From positions 1 through 64,000 of the forward strand of contig JAUVVY010000010.1 of assembly GCA_030604405.1 (NCBI GenBank): a DNA stretch of 64,000 nt, written 5' to 3'. The notes beneath the pieces were generated by a model that made no database searches, was not told the origin of the DNA, and saw nothing but the letters and a program-made list of their open reading frames with translations. This document shows positions 9,420 to 18,101 of the stretch, in pieces. This DNA comes from a bacterium (lineage in GTDB: Bacteria; Armatimonadota; Zipacnadia; Zipacnadales; UBA11051). How positions within the stretch are numbered: position 1 is the first letter of the stretch; every line of letters begins with the position of its first letter. Both the position numbers and the translations under genes were made by a program.

Positions 9420-11537
9420 ATGAGTACAGGCAGCTCCCAGAGTAGTGACGCCCTCGCACCCGTGGATGAGGTGCTTTCCGACCCCAAACTCCTCGACGAA
9501 CCTCGTGCCGTGCTCTTGCTACAGTTATGTCGCTTTGCACAGATATTTCGGCCCGAGGTTGTGGAACGCTATTGGCAACAACTCCGCAAAGTAAGCGCAA
9601 GTTTGCCACTCGATCATCGCGAGGCTCTCGAGGGGTTGCAGGCGGCGGTCGAGCCTCGGCCGGCAAAGAGCCTTCACGGATTCGCCGCCGAGATCGTCAC
9701 CAAGGTAGATAATGCGGTCAGGGTTGCTGATGCGGCCCCTGACAAAGCTTGCCGTATGTTCCAGGACTGCGAGCAACGCCTGCGCAAGCGCTGGTGGCCT
9801 TTCGGGAAAGCTCCTGCATGGCTCGCCCTGGTGCAGGCGTGGGCCGAGCTGGATCGCGAGGCGGCTTTGAAGCTGATCGGCAAGGTGCCGCGGGGCGTCC
9901 AGCAGAATCTCCTGCAGCGCTTGAACGAGGCCTCACCGCTGACACGGGCTGAGTGGGATTTGGCACACAAGCACGGAGGAATGTTCGGCGGCATTATCCC
10001 GGTGCTGCTGGAAATGTTGGACACAGAGAATCCAACACTCCGCCTTTCCCCCACGCTTGCTAAGGCTGTCGGCAGTAACCTGCTGCCCGATGTCAACGCT
10101 ACACCGCTAATCGAGGAAGCATCTCAGCAGTTCGAAGCCGAGCGCGAAAAGGCCCTTGACCGATACCTCAACCTTGTCGAGTGCATGGTAGAGACTTTCC
10201 CACACGTAGCTGAATCCTTGATGGGATCAGTATTCATGGCCACAGCCCAAAGCCCGCGGTCCCCCGAAAAATGGCCTGAGTGCTTCACAGCATTGCGACG
10301 GTTGATTAGTGTTTGGACTTCCTTTTCCGCTCTCCGGCAGAGTGCAGTGGCCTTCCTGGACAAGAAAGCGCCAAACTATATGCGCGACTTTGCCTTGTCT
10401 CAGTGGTATGGCATGATCCCGACGTCGCACGAGGAGGCAACCAGCACATGGGAGACCCTGGAGGGGATGTGTTCCGACAAGCCCGCATCTGAGAAATGGT
10501 TCCTGGTGACACTGGTGCGACGGGGCATGGCTGACATAGCCATGAAATTCGCCGGCTCTTCAGTCCGCTCAGAGGAATTGGTGCCTGTAATTCGCCGGGC
10601 GTGGTTGTGTGAGGACCCGCAGACCGCCTCGTCCGCTATCACACCTCAGGACTTGGCGGGCGACCTCATCGGCCAATTCTTGCTCTTAGGATCAATCGAG
10701 GAGCGAGTCAAGTTTTTACGCCAGCATACAGACAATGGCTCACAATCCTTGCCTGAGGAAATGTGGAGTCAGCCGAACCTATCTCTGCTGCTTTCAGACG
10801 ACGATCCTGAGTCGATAAGGCTTCTAACCGGGGCGTCGGAGAAGCCCCCTCATGACGCGCTTCTGCGACTGTACAAGGAGAAAGCACCTAATGACAACCA
10901 GTTCAGGGAATATGTAAGGCTTCACGGGTACAGACAATACGGCTATGAGGACCTGGACCCCTATCTCTTGGCCACCCTCGTTGCCTGGGACGATCAACAT
11001 CCCGATGAGGTAAGGTCTGTTATGCGTAGCATGTGGACGGTCATGGAGCCTGACGATATAATACTCACGCAGGACGGCCTGCGCAATGCCATTTTTGAGC
11101 GCTGCCAGACTGTTTTCGCTGCGCGCCCAACAGCTCTCGACGAGTTGTTCGTGAAGTGGGTCAAACGCAAGCTTGTTGACGACACGATGACGCAGCACAC
11201 GGGCGACGCCACTTACACCTTCTCATTGAACAAGATCGTTCCGTTCCTTTACTGCCTGTTGAGCGCAGAGAAGGTCGCAGTAGTTTCTCCGCAGCGTTGT
11301 GACGAGATACTGGCGTGTGCGATAAGCGATTACACTGCGGATGAGGACTTCATGACTTTCGCGGCCAAGCTGTACGCGTCCGACAAGGGCCTGAGCGCCC
11401 TGCAGCCGCCCGCTCCGCTCATGGATTCTGCCCACCTCAAGCCCTGGCAGTTGGGAGTGGTCGAGGCATCATCAAGGAGTCTTCTCCGCTTATTCGTCGA
11501 GGACCATCAGGAGGCGGAGGCGGACGCGGAGGAATGA
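9420..11537 (+). CDS. Protein of unknown function, 705 residues, mostly helical
   Basis: I do not recognise this protein. It has no signal peptide and no membrane segment, so it is probably cytoplasmic. The sequence is rich in Leu, Ala, Glu and Arg with repeated amphipathic helix patterns, suggesting an alpha-solenoid or scaffold type of fold; no catalytic motif stands out. The C-terminus is acidic (EADAEE). The ATG has AAGGGGAAG upstream at about 9403-9411. Coding is supported by the long open frame and ordinary amino acid use. It stands alone, between the 88-bp repeats and a long non-coding gap, so context gives no function. Confidence 0.75.
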   Translation: MSTGSSQSSDALAPVDEVLSDPKLLDEPRAVLLLQLCRFAQIFRPEVVERYWQQLRKVSASLPLDHREALEGLQAAVEPRPAKSLHGFAAEIVTKVDNAVRVADAAPDKACRMFQDCEQRLRKRWWPFGKAPAWLALVQAWAELDREAALKLIGKVPRGVQQNLLQRLNEASPLTRAEWDLAHKHGGMFGGIIPVLLEMLDTENPTLRLSPTLAKAVGSNLLPDVNATPLIEEASQQFEAEREKALDRYLNLVECMVETFPHVAESLMGSVFMATAQSPRSPEKWPECFTALRRLISVWTSFSALRQSAVAFLDKKAPNYMRDFALSQWYGMIPTSHEEATSTWETLEGMCSDKPASEKWFLVTLVRRGMADIAMKFAGSSVRSEELVPVIRRAWLCEDPQTASSAITPQDLAGDLIGQFLLLGSIEERVKFLRQHTDNGSQSLPEEMWSQPNLSLLLSDDDPESIRLLTGASEKPPHDALLRLYKEKAPNDNQFREYVRLHGYRQYGYEDLDPYLLATLVAWDDQHPDEVRSVMRSMWTVMEPDDIILTQDGLRNAIFERCQTVFAARPTALDELFVKWVKRKLVDDTMTQHTGDATYTFSLNKIVPFLYCLLSAEKVAVVSPQRCDEILACAISDYTADEDFMTFAAKLYASDKGLSALQPPAPLMDSAHLKPWQLGVVEASSRSLLRLFVEDHQEAEADAEE

Positions 11538-11622
11538 ATCCGACACAATTCCGCCTGCTGATGCATGTGCCCAATCCGGGGAAATGGGGACGGAGTTTTT
11601 TTCCTCTTTTGCCGGGTAGCAC

Positions 11623-11651
11623 TTGAACAATACCGCGGTTCCGTATATTAT
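11623..11651 (+). promoter_or_regulatory. Near-consensus promoter with a long downstream leader
   Basis: TTGAAC, exactly 17 nt, then TATTAT. Both hexamers match the sigma70 consensus well. The next gene starts 365 bp downstream, leaving room for a leader or a small RNA. Confidence 0.6.
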
Positions 11652-11970
11652 AGTGCCCAACTTCGGGGCGGCTTTGTGTGCCGCGCCAGGATGTCCCAGA
11701 GTAGGGACGAGTCAATTCCCCGCTAACGGCAGTGTCACAGCGTCACACACGCTCATACAGGGCGGCGGTAGTCGCGGCGCCTGCGGCATCTGACAACTGC
11801 CGGTTGCGGGTCCAGGTACGGTTATTGAAGCGACCACCAACTACTACACCGCGCAAGACGGCGAGTGCGCGGCTATAATACTTCTGACTCGCGCAAAAAC
11901 CGGCTTGATCATACACAGGCTCGATGGATAAGCGGAGCGGGGCCAGCCTCCTCAGAAAATAAACAAACCC

Positions 11971-11993
11971 GTGGGTCGGGCTTCCAGCCCGAC
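11971..11993. repeat. GTCGGGCTTCCAGCCCGAC hairpin, family A
   Basis: GTGGGTCGGGCTTCCAGCCCGAC: a perfect stem GTCGGGCT/AGCCCGAC-type palindrome with a GTGG flank. It lies just before the ribosome site of the first aminotransferase gene and is one of at least nine copies in this window. Confidence 0.8.
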
Positions 11994-12016
11994 AGTAAAC
12001 AGAAGGGAGTTGGAAG

Positions 12017-13174
12017 ATGCGTCTTGCCGATAGTTTTGCCAGGCTGGGCAGTGAAACGGCTTTCGAGGTGTTGGCGAGAGCCAAGCAGTTGGAAGCAGAG
12101 GGCAGGGAGATCGTTCACCTTGAGATTGGCGAGCCCGATTTCGACACGCCGCAGCACATCATTGACGCCGCGTGTGAGGCGATGAACGACGGCTGGACGC
12201 ACTACGGCCCGTCTGCAGGCGATCCGGAATTGCGCGCCGTAATCGCTGAGCACATCAACGAGTCCAGGGGAACCAACTACGGGCCGGAGAATGTCGTCGT
12301 CGTCCCCGGAGCCAAGCCGATTATCTACTGGGGCATCACTGCCCTGGTTGATCCCGGCGATGAGGTCATCTGCCCCAACCCGGGCTTCCCTATCTACGAA
12401 TCCATGATCAACTTTGTCGGCGGCAGGCCCGTGTCGATCCCACTTCTGCAGGAGAATGAGTTCCGTCTCGACGTCACAGACCTGGCTGACCTGGTCACCG
12501 ACAAAACCAGGATGATCATCATCAATTCCCCGCAGAATCCGACCAGTGGCGTGCTGACCAAAGAGGACCTCGAAGCCATCGCCGAGGTTGCCATCGAGAA
12601 TGACATCATGGTCATGTCCGACGAGCCATACGAGCAGATTATTTACGAGGGCGAGCATCACAGCATCGCCGCCGTGGATGGCATGAAGGACCTGACCATC
12701 ATCCTCGACTGCTTCTCGAAGAGCTTTGCGATGACCGGCTGGCGGCTGGGCTACGGCGTATGCCACGCCGATCTGGCCGCGGCTATTGCCAAGTTCGAGA
12801 CCAACTGCAACTCCTGCACGACCTCGTTCATCCAGAGGGCCGGAATAGCGGCGCTGCAGGGGCCGATGGATGACACCAGGAAGATGGTCGCCACCTTCAA
12901 ACAGCGCCGCGACATCATCGTCGAGGGCCTCAACTCCATCCCCGGCTTTGACTGTCTGCTGCCGAAGGGCGCTTTCTACGTCTTCCCCAGGATCGTCGAG
13001 ACCGGCTATGACTGCGGCGAGCTGGCCAGGAACTGTCTTGAAGAGGCCGGTGTGGCCTGCCTGGCGGGGACGGCGTTTGGCGAATACGGCGAGGGCCACC
13101 TGCGCTTCTCCTACGCCAATTCGGTCGAGAACATCCAGAAGGCACTCGACAGCATCGGCGATATGCTGAGCTAG
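12017..13174 (+). CDS. Class I/II PLP-dependent aminotransferase, copy 1
   Basis: A 385-residue fold-type I aminotransferase of the aspartate/alanine family. The PLP lysine is Lys235 in SKSFAMTGWRLGY, and the NSPQNPTSG motif and the C-terminal GEGHLRFSYA substrate-arginine region are present. Such enzymes transfer the amino group between an amino acid and a 2-oxo acid; the specific substrate cannot be read from sequence. AGGGAG lies 7 nt before the ATG. A paralogue follows directly, and the last 75 or so bases and the first bases after the stop are almost identical in the two genes. Confidence 0.93.
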   Translation: MRLADSFARLGSETAFEVLARAKQLEAEGREIVHLEIGEPDFDTPQHIIDAACEAMNDGWTHYGPSAGDPELRAVIAEHINESRGTNYGPENVVVVPGAKPIIYWGITALVDPGDEVICPNPGFPIYESMINFVGGRPVSIPLLQENEFRLDVTDLADLVTDKTRMIIINSPQNPTSGVLTKEDLEAIAEVAIENDIMVMSDEPYEQIIYEGEHHSIAAVDGMKDLTIILDCFSKSFAMTGWRLGYGVCHADLAAAIAKFETNCNSCTTSFIQRAGIAALQGPMDDTRKMVATFKQRRDIIVEGLNSIPGFDCLLPKGAFYVFPRIVETGYDCGELARNCLEEAGVACLAGTAFGEYGEGHLRFSYANSVENIQKALDSIGDMLS

Positions 13175-13222
13175 GCTGGAGCGCCACGCTTCCGACAATA
13201 GAGCAAGACTAACAATGGTATC

Positions 13223-13252
13223 GCCGGGCTACGGACAAAAACGTGGCCCGGC
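13223..13252. repeat. Hairpin between the two aminotransferase genes
   Basis: GCCGGGC at 13223-13229 pairs with GCCCGGC at 13246-13252, with a further short inner pairing ACG/CGT. No T-run follows, so it is a weak candidate for a factor-independent terminator and may instead stabilise the upstream mRNA. Confidence 0.45.
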
Positions 13253-13310
13253 TGCTTTGCAAATCCCACCTGAAGTTCGCGACTAACGAATCTGGAAGGG
13301 ACGTTACGCG

Positions 13311-14468
13311 ATGTTTCTGGCATCAAGAATGGCGCGCCTGGGCACCGAAAAGGGTTTTGAAGTCCTCGCCCGAGCCAAGCAACTGGAAGCTGAGGGCAAG
13401 GAGATAATTCACCTGGAGGTCGGCGAGCCGGATTTCGACACTCCCGAGCATATCCGCCGCGCCGCCTGCGAGGCCATCAACACCGGTCACACCCGTTACG
13501 GCCCACCGGCCGGCGACTCAGAGCTCCGCGCCGTGGTGGCAGACCACATCAAGAAGACCCGGGGGGCGGATTATGCCGCCGACCAGATAGTCATCGTTCC
13601 GGGTGGCAAGCCCGTCATATTCCTCGGCATGATTGCCCTGGTGGAGGCTGGCGATGAGGTCATCTACTCTAACCCGGGATATCCGACTTTCGAATCGATG
13701 ACCAATTTCGTGGGCGCCACGCCGGTGCCGATAATCCTCCGCGAGGAAAACGAATTCCGCCTGGATGTCAACGAGCTGGCCGACCTGGTGACCGACAAGA
13801 CCTCGCTGATTGTACTCAATTCGCCTCACAACCCCACTGGCAGCGTGCTGACCAAAGATGACCTCGAGGCCGTCGCACACATCGCGATAGAAAACGACAT
13901 CATGGTCCTCTCCGACGAGACCTACGAGAGTATCATCTACGAGGGTCAGCAGCACAGCATTGCCGCCTTCGACGGCATGGCCGAGCGCACGCTGTTGCTT
14001 GACTGTTTCTCCAAATCGTTCGCGATGACCGGCTGGCGGCTGGGCTTCAGCGCTTCCAACACGCAACTGGCCGAGGCGCTTACCAGGCTGATGCTCAACG
14101 CCAACTCGTGCACCAACAGCTTCGTGCAGCGCGCTGGAATAGCCGCCCTGTGCGGGCCAATGGACGAGCCCAGGAAGATGGTCGCTGCCTTCAAACAGCG
14201 GCGCGATATCATCGTCGAGGGTCTTAACTCGATACCCGGCATTTCATGCTTATATCCTCATGGCGCGTTTTATGCATTCCCCAACATTACAGGTACTGGC
14301 TACAGCAGTGACGAACTGTTTAGCAAGCTTTTGGACGAGGCCGGCGTGGCGCTGTTGCCGGGCACGGCGTTCGGCGAGCACGGCGAGGGCCACCTGCGCT
14401 TCTCCTACGCCAATTCGGTCGAGAACATCCAGAAGGCACTCGACAGAATCGGCGATATGCTGAGCTAG
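13311..14468 (+). CDS. Class I/II PLP-dependent aminotransferase, copy 2
   Basis: A 385-residue paralogue of the gene at 12017, exactly the same length and closely similar throughout. It has SKSFAMTGWRLGF with the PLP lysine, NSPHNPTGS and the C-terminal GEGHLRFSYA region. Differences are spread through the active-site half (for example SDETYE here versus SDEPYE in copy 1), which may mean different substrate preference. The gene follows copy 1 by 136 bp, has GAAGGGA before the ATG, and is followed by the PfkB kinase gene. Confidence 0.93.
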   Translation: MFLASRMARLGTEKGFEVLARAKQLEAEGKEIIHLEVGEPDFDTPEHIRRAACEAINTGHTRYGPPAGDSELRAVVADHIKKTRGADYAADQIVIVPGGKPVIFLGMIALVEAGDEVIYSNPGYPTFESMTNFVGATPVPIILREENEFRLDVNELADLVTDKTSLIVLNSPHNPTGSVLTKDDLEAVAHIAIENDIMVLSDETYESIIYEGQQHSIAAFDGMAERTLLLDCFSKSFAMTGWRLGFSASNTQLAEALTRLMLNANSCTNSFVQRAGIAALCGPMDEPRKMVAAFKQRRDIIVEGLNSIPGISCLYPHGAFYAFPNITGTGYSSDELFSKLLDEAGVALLPGTAFGEHGEGHLRFSYANSVENIQKALDRIGDMLS

Positions 14469-14539
14469 GCTGGAGCGCCACGCTGCTCACACTCGACAAG
14501 CCGCTAACTCTTGCTGACGTCGGTTGAGGTTGATAGCTG

Positions 14540-15484
14540 ATGATTCTGGTGATGTGTGCCAACGCGGGTGTTGACCGCACCTACGAGGTCGAGAATTTCG
14601 CCGCGGGCAGCTACCACACGCCCCGGCGCTTCCGGGCCGATGCCGGCGGCAAGGGCGTCAATGTCGCCCGTGCGCTGCGGACGCTTGGCGCGGAGGTCTT
14701 GCTGGTCGGATTTGCCGGCGGCATCTCGCAGCCCTTCATGGCCGAAAAGCTCGCCCAGCAGGGCATTGTCACCGAGTTTGTCTCGATCGGCGAAGAGTCG
14801 CGACTTTGCATCAATATTATTGACCCCGCGAATAGCTCCCAGACCCAGCTTGACGAGACCAGCCCTTTAGTGACTCCTGACGAGGTTGAGCGGCTCAAGC
14901 GGCAGTGGCGCCGGCTGCTGGACCGCTCCAGCATGGCGATCATTTCAGGCAGCGCGCCACGCGGTGTGCCGATTCATTTCTACGGCGAGATGGTGCAGGT
15001 GGCCAGGAAGAAACGTGTGCCGGTCGTGCTTGACGCCCGCGACCAGTTGTTGGCCTCGGCAATTGACGCCGCCCCGGAGGTGATCAAGCCGAACCTCGCT
15101 GAGCTGCAGGAACTGGTGGGCGCGCCCCTTGCGGTGCCTCAGGGCGTTATGCAAGCGGCCAATGACCTGATCGCTCGCGGCGTGCGCATTGTGATAGTGT
15201 CAATGGGCAAGCGCGGCGCGATATTCGTCACTCCCAAGCAGGGCTGCTACTGGGCCGTGCCTCCGGAGATCGAAGCCGTCAGTTCGGTCGGCTGCGGCGA
15301 TGCCATGGTGGCTGGCTTTGCGGCTGCCAGCATCCGCAAGCAACCGCTGGAGCAAAGGATCCGCTGGGCGGTGGCTACGGCAACTGCTGCCGCCTCGACC
15401 TTCGGCGCTGTACCGGAGTCAAAGAAGCATGTTGAGGACCTCCTGGCCGGCGTAAGAATAGAACCCCTCGAGCCGTCAACCTGA
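14540..15484 (+). CDS. PfkB-family sugar kinase, 1-phosphofructokinase-like
   Basis: ATP-dependent sugar(-phosphate) kinase of the ribokinase fold, 314 residues. The first PfkB signature is AGGKGVNVARAL (about residues 35-46), where the GGKG form is typical of the FruK/LacC/PfkB branch. The second signature ends in SSVGCGDAMVAGF with the catalytic base Asp254. This suggests phosphorylation of fructose-1-phosphate, tagatose-6-phosphate or fructose-6-phosphate, but no PTS or other sugar gene is next to it to decide. A GAGG site lies about 10 nt before the ATG. Confidence 0.9.
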   Translation: MILVMCANAGVDRTYEVENFAAGSYHTPRRFRADAGGKGVNVARALRTLGAEVLLVGFAGGISQPFMAEKLAQQGIVTEFVSIGEESRLCINIIDPANSSQTQLDETSPLVTPDEVERLKRQWRRLLDRSSMAIISGSAPRGVPIHFYGEMVQVARKKRVPVVLDARDQLLASAIDAAPEVIKPNLAELQELVGAPLAVPQGVMQAANDLIARGVRIVIVSMGKRGAIFVTPKQGCYWAVPPEIEAVSSVGCGDAMVAGFAAASIRKQPLEQRIRWAVATATAAASTFGAVPESKKHVEDLLAGVRIEPLEPST

Positions 15485-15580
15485 TCAATCGCGTTGAGAG
15501 TAATAAACCGCGCAGCTAGCAATCGAGCGCCTGGTTACGCACTCCCACGAGCAGCCCGCGCACCCCACTGGCGCATTTAC

Positions 15581-15610
15581 TTGGCCACCGAAGCCAAGAT
15601 GTGCTATACT
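15581..15610 (+). promoter_or_regulatory. Candidate promoter upstream of tatA
   Basis: TTGGCC, an 18-nt spacer and TATACT. The -10 matches at five of six positions; the -35 at four of six. The overlapping TATACTATACAAT gives more than one possible -10. It would drive tatA, the DUF6599-like gene and possibly cysS. Confidence 0.45.
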
Positions 15611-15624
15611 ATACAATCAATCGC

Positions 15625-15647
15625 GTAGGTCGGGCTTCCAGCCCGAC
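15625..15647. repeat. Family A hairpin in the tatA leader
   Basis: GTAGGTCGGGCTTCCAGCCCGAC, the same palindrome as at 11971 with one change in the flank. It lies between the candidate promoter and the tatA ribosome site. Confidence 0.8.
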
Positions 15648-15687
15648 ACCTATTCATCGCGCGTATTTGAGCCCGTGAGGTGATACT

Positions 15688-15933
15688 ATGAACTGGCCTG
15701 GCCCTCTTGAGGTAGTTGGCATTGTGCTTGTTGTCCTCCTGCTATTCGGAGCAAACAAGCTGAAGGATATTATGAAATCGTTCGGCGAGGGCCTGCGCGA
15801 GTTTCGCAAGGCCACCTCCGAGCCCTTGGATGATATTCAGAAAAGTATCGAGGCCGAGCCCGACCAGAACGCCCAGGCCTCAGACCAGAATAATCTGACC
15901 GAGGAGGAAGAAACTCAGGGCCCGCCCGGCTAA
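15688..15933 (+). CDS. tatA: Sec-independent translocase subunit TatA
   Basis: An 81-residue protein with one N-terminal membrane helix (about residues 6-22), the FG hinge in LLFGANKLKD, and an amphipathic helix (IMKSFGEGLREFRKA) followed by an acidic tail. This is the standard TatA/TatE layout; TatA oligomers form the passage for folded proteins together with TatC. No tatC is in the window. GAGGTGAT precedes the ATG. TatB-like function cannot be fully excluded, but the length and tail favour TatA. Confidence 0.9.
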   Translation: MNWPGPLEVVGIVLVVLLLFGANKLKDIMKSFGEGLREFRKATSEPLDDIQKSIEAEPDQNAQASDQNNLTEEEETQGPPG

Positions 15934-15962
15934 CCCCAGAGCCGGCCTCACGAGGCATATTG

Positions 15963-16508
15963 ATGAGCGCCAGGACAATTCCGACGATAGCTGTTGTAGC
16001 TGGTTTGGTCGGCCTGTTGTTTGTCGGCATCGCGCACGGGGCTGTGAGTCTGCGCAGCCTGCTGCCGGGCAACAACTCGATTTCCGGCTGGGCGCTGGTA
16101 AGCGGCTCCGAGCAGGCGGCGGTCAATCAGGACGGCCTTTATGATCTGTTCAATGGCGCGGCTCCCGAATACATTTCTTACGGCGTGACCAGCGCGCTGC
16201 AGCGAGCGTACAAGCACAACAATACTATCGTCACAGTGGACATCTGCAGACACAATTCGTGGCAGAAGGCCAAGGCCTTTTTCATTCTGCGCAGAAAAGC
16301 CCTGCAGGGTGCGACCGGGTATCTGTCCACCACCAACATCAAAGCCCACTATGCCCACGCCACCACGGGGGCCACTGCCATCGCTTACATGTGGAGCAAG
16401 TATTATAGCTGTAGTGTTTCAGTCGCAGGCGGCACCGCTGCCGATCGCGAGACGGCCAAGGCTTTTGCCCGCTACATATCCGCAAAGATCACAGCAGCGC
16501 ACAGATAG
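15963..16508 (+). CDS. Secreted DUF6599-like protein
   Basis: A 181-residue protein with an N-terminal signal peptide (hydrophobic residues about 7-27, likely cleaved after AHG). The middle segment LYDLFNGAAPEYISYGV matches the pattern I associate with the DUF6599 family, whose members are exported and of unknown function. The ATG at 15963 follows GAGG at 15952-15955; an adjacent TTG at 15960 is possible. It follows tatA by 29 bp and precedes cysS by 79 bp, so co-transcription is likely. Family assignment is from memory of the motif and is moderate. Confidence 0.7.
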   Translation: MSARTIPTIAVVAGLVGLLFVGIAHGAVSLRSLLPGNNSISGWALVSGSEQAAVNQDGLYDLFNGAAPEYISYGVTSALQRAYKHNNTIVTVDICRHNSWQKAKAFFILRRKALQGATGYLSTTNIKAHYAHATTGATAIAYMWSKYYSCSVSVAGGTAADRETAKAFARYISAKITAAHR

Positions 16509-16587
16509 TCGCAAGCCAGGCAAACGAGATCAACAGCAGCGGAAGTCCTCCAAATCTCCGCAAGTGGTTCCCCCAGGAAGCAGCACC

Positions 16588-17988
16588 ATGCTTTACTTAT
16601 ACAACACACTCACGCGCCAGAAAGAGCCGTTCGAGGTCCCCGCAGGCCAGCCGGTCAGGATCTACTCCTGCGGCCCGACCGTATATGACTTCGCTCATAT
16701 CGGCAATCTGCGCACCTTTGTTTTCAACGACATACTCGCCAGGTACTTGCGCTACAAGGGCCTTCAGACCCACCAGGTGATGAATGTTACCGACGTGGAT
16801 GACAAGACCATCGCCGGGGCGCAGGCCGAGGGTGTCAGCTTGCAGGATTATACCCGCCGCTACGAGCAGTATTTCTTCGAGGACCTGGAGACACTGCGCA
16901 TCGAGCCGGCGTGGGAATATCCCCGTGCGACCGAGCACATCCCGGAGATGATCGCGCTGGTGCAGACGCTGCTGGACAAGGGCCATGCGTACGAGCGCGA
17001 GGGCAGCGTCTATTTCGACATTGCGAGCTTCAGCAAGTACGGCCGGCTCTCCGGGACCGATGTTACACAGCAGCCCGGCGATGCCGCTTTCAGCCGCATT
17101 GATGCCGACGAGTACGACCGCGAGACTGTCCGAGACTTCGGGGTCTGGAAGGCCTCCAAAGAAGGCGAGCCATCATGGGACAGCCCGTGGGGTGCGGGGA
17201 GGCCCGGCTGGCACATCGAGTGCTCGGCGCTTTCGATGGAATACCTGGGCGCAACGCTCGACATCCACACCGGCGCGGTGGACCTGATCTTCCCGCATCA
17301 CGAAAACGAGATCGCCCAGAGCGAGGCGGCCACCGGCCAGACCTTCTGCCGCGTCTGGATGCACCCGGCCCATCTCATCGTCGAGGGCCAGAAGATGTCC
17401 AAGAGCCTCGGCAATTTCTACACCCTGCGCGATCTGTTGGAGCAGGGCTTCGAGCCGATGGCGATCCGCCACCAGTTGCTCACCGCCCATTATCGTCACC
17501 AGCTTGATTTCACCATGCAGAGCCTCCGCGAGAGCACCCAGGCCTTGCAGCGGCTGTGGGACTTTGTGGACCGGCTCAACGCCTCGCCGGCAGCGGGCGC
17601 GCACAATCAGTGGATTGCCGACGCGGTGGACAAGGCTTACGCCGATTTCGAGTCTGCGATGGACAATGACCTCAATGTCCCGGGCGCTACGGGGGCCGTT
17701 TTCAGCCTGATGGGCGAGGTCAATGCCGCGCTGGTTGACGGCGACCTGGACGCGCAGAATGTCGGGGAGGTCAATGGCTTCCTGGAGAGGGCCGATTCGG
17801 TCCTCGGCTATCTGTCTCACGAGAAGGGGGCCCTGGACGCGGACATTGAGGCCTTGATCGGCGAGCGCGAGCGTGCCCGTGCAGACAGGGATTTCGCCCG
17901 CGCCGATGAGATACGGGATCAGCTTATGGCGATGGGCATCATTCTGGAGGACACTGCTGCCGGCACGCACTGGCGCCGTACCGACTAA
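16588..17988 (+). CDS. cysS: Cysteinyl-tRNA synthetase
   Basis: Class I synthetase that charges tRNA-Cys, 466 residues. The zinc-ligand and nucleotide-binding start is YSCGPTVYDFAHIGN with Cys28 and the HIGH-type motif HIGN at 37-40. The zinc site is completed by the ECSALSMEYLG and HHENEIAQSEA segments. KMSKS starts at residue 269. The open frame extends 93 codons upstream across the previous gene, but that part lacks synthetase features, and AGGAAG at 16575-16580 supports the start at 16588. The C-terminal helical domain ends normally. Confidence 0.97.
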   Translation: MLYLYNTLTRQKEPFEVPAGQPVRIYSCGPTVYDFAHIGNLRTFVFNDILARYLRYKGLQTHQVMNVTDVDDKTIAGAQAEGVSLQDYTRRYEQYFFEDLETLRIEPAWEYPRATEHIPEMIALVQTLLDKGHAYEREGSVYFDIASFSKYGRLSGTDVTQQPGDAAFSRIDADEYDRETVRDFGVWKASKEGEPSWDSPWGAGRPGWHIECSALSMEYLGATLDIHTGAVDLIFPHHENEIAQSEAATGQTFCRVWMHPAHLIVEGQKMSKSLGNFYTLRDLLEQGFEPMAIRHQLLTAHYRHQLDFTMQSLRESTQALQRLWDFVDRLNASPAAGAHNQWIADAVDKAYADFESAMDNDLNVPGATGAVFSLMGEVNAALVDGDLDAQNVGEVNGFLERADSVLGYLSHEKGALDADIEALIGERERARADRDFARADEIRDQLMAMGIILEDTAAGTHWRRTD

Positions 17989-18000
17989 TCCGTCTCCCGC

Positions 18001-18050
18001 GTGGGTCAGGCTTTGGAAAAAACCGCGTGGGTCGGGCTTTCCAGCCTGAC
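18001..18050. repeat. Family A hairpin after cysS, with a partial copy
   Basis: A complete palindrome GTCGGGCTTTCCAGCCTGAC at 18031-18050 is preceded by a broken copy GTGGGTCAGGCTTTGGA at 18001-18017. It fills the gap between the convergent cysS and methyltransferase genes. No strong T-run follows. Confidence 0.7.
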
Positions 18051-18101
18051 AATGCCGTTGCCAGAACCCAATTACGCAGTAGCTGGATGTACGTCTTGGC
18101 G

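Larger units (their letters stand above)
11538..12016. other. Non-coding region before the aminotransferase pair
   Basis: No supported gene. It holds an AAATGGGGACGGAGTTTTT segment near 11582, a near-consensus promoter at 11623-11651, a family A palindrome at 11971-11993 and the ribosome site AGGGAG at 12004-12009. If the promoter drives the aminotransferases, the leader is about 360 nt long; I did not recognise a riboswitch fold in it. Confidence 0.5.

Noticed and set aside
11909..13198. 429-codon open frame on the minus strand
   Set aside because: Antisense to the first aminotransferase, whose motifs are unambiguous.
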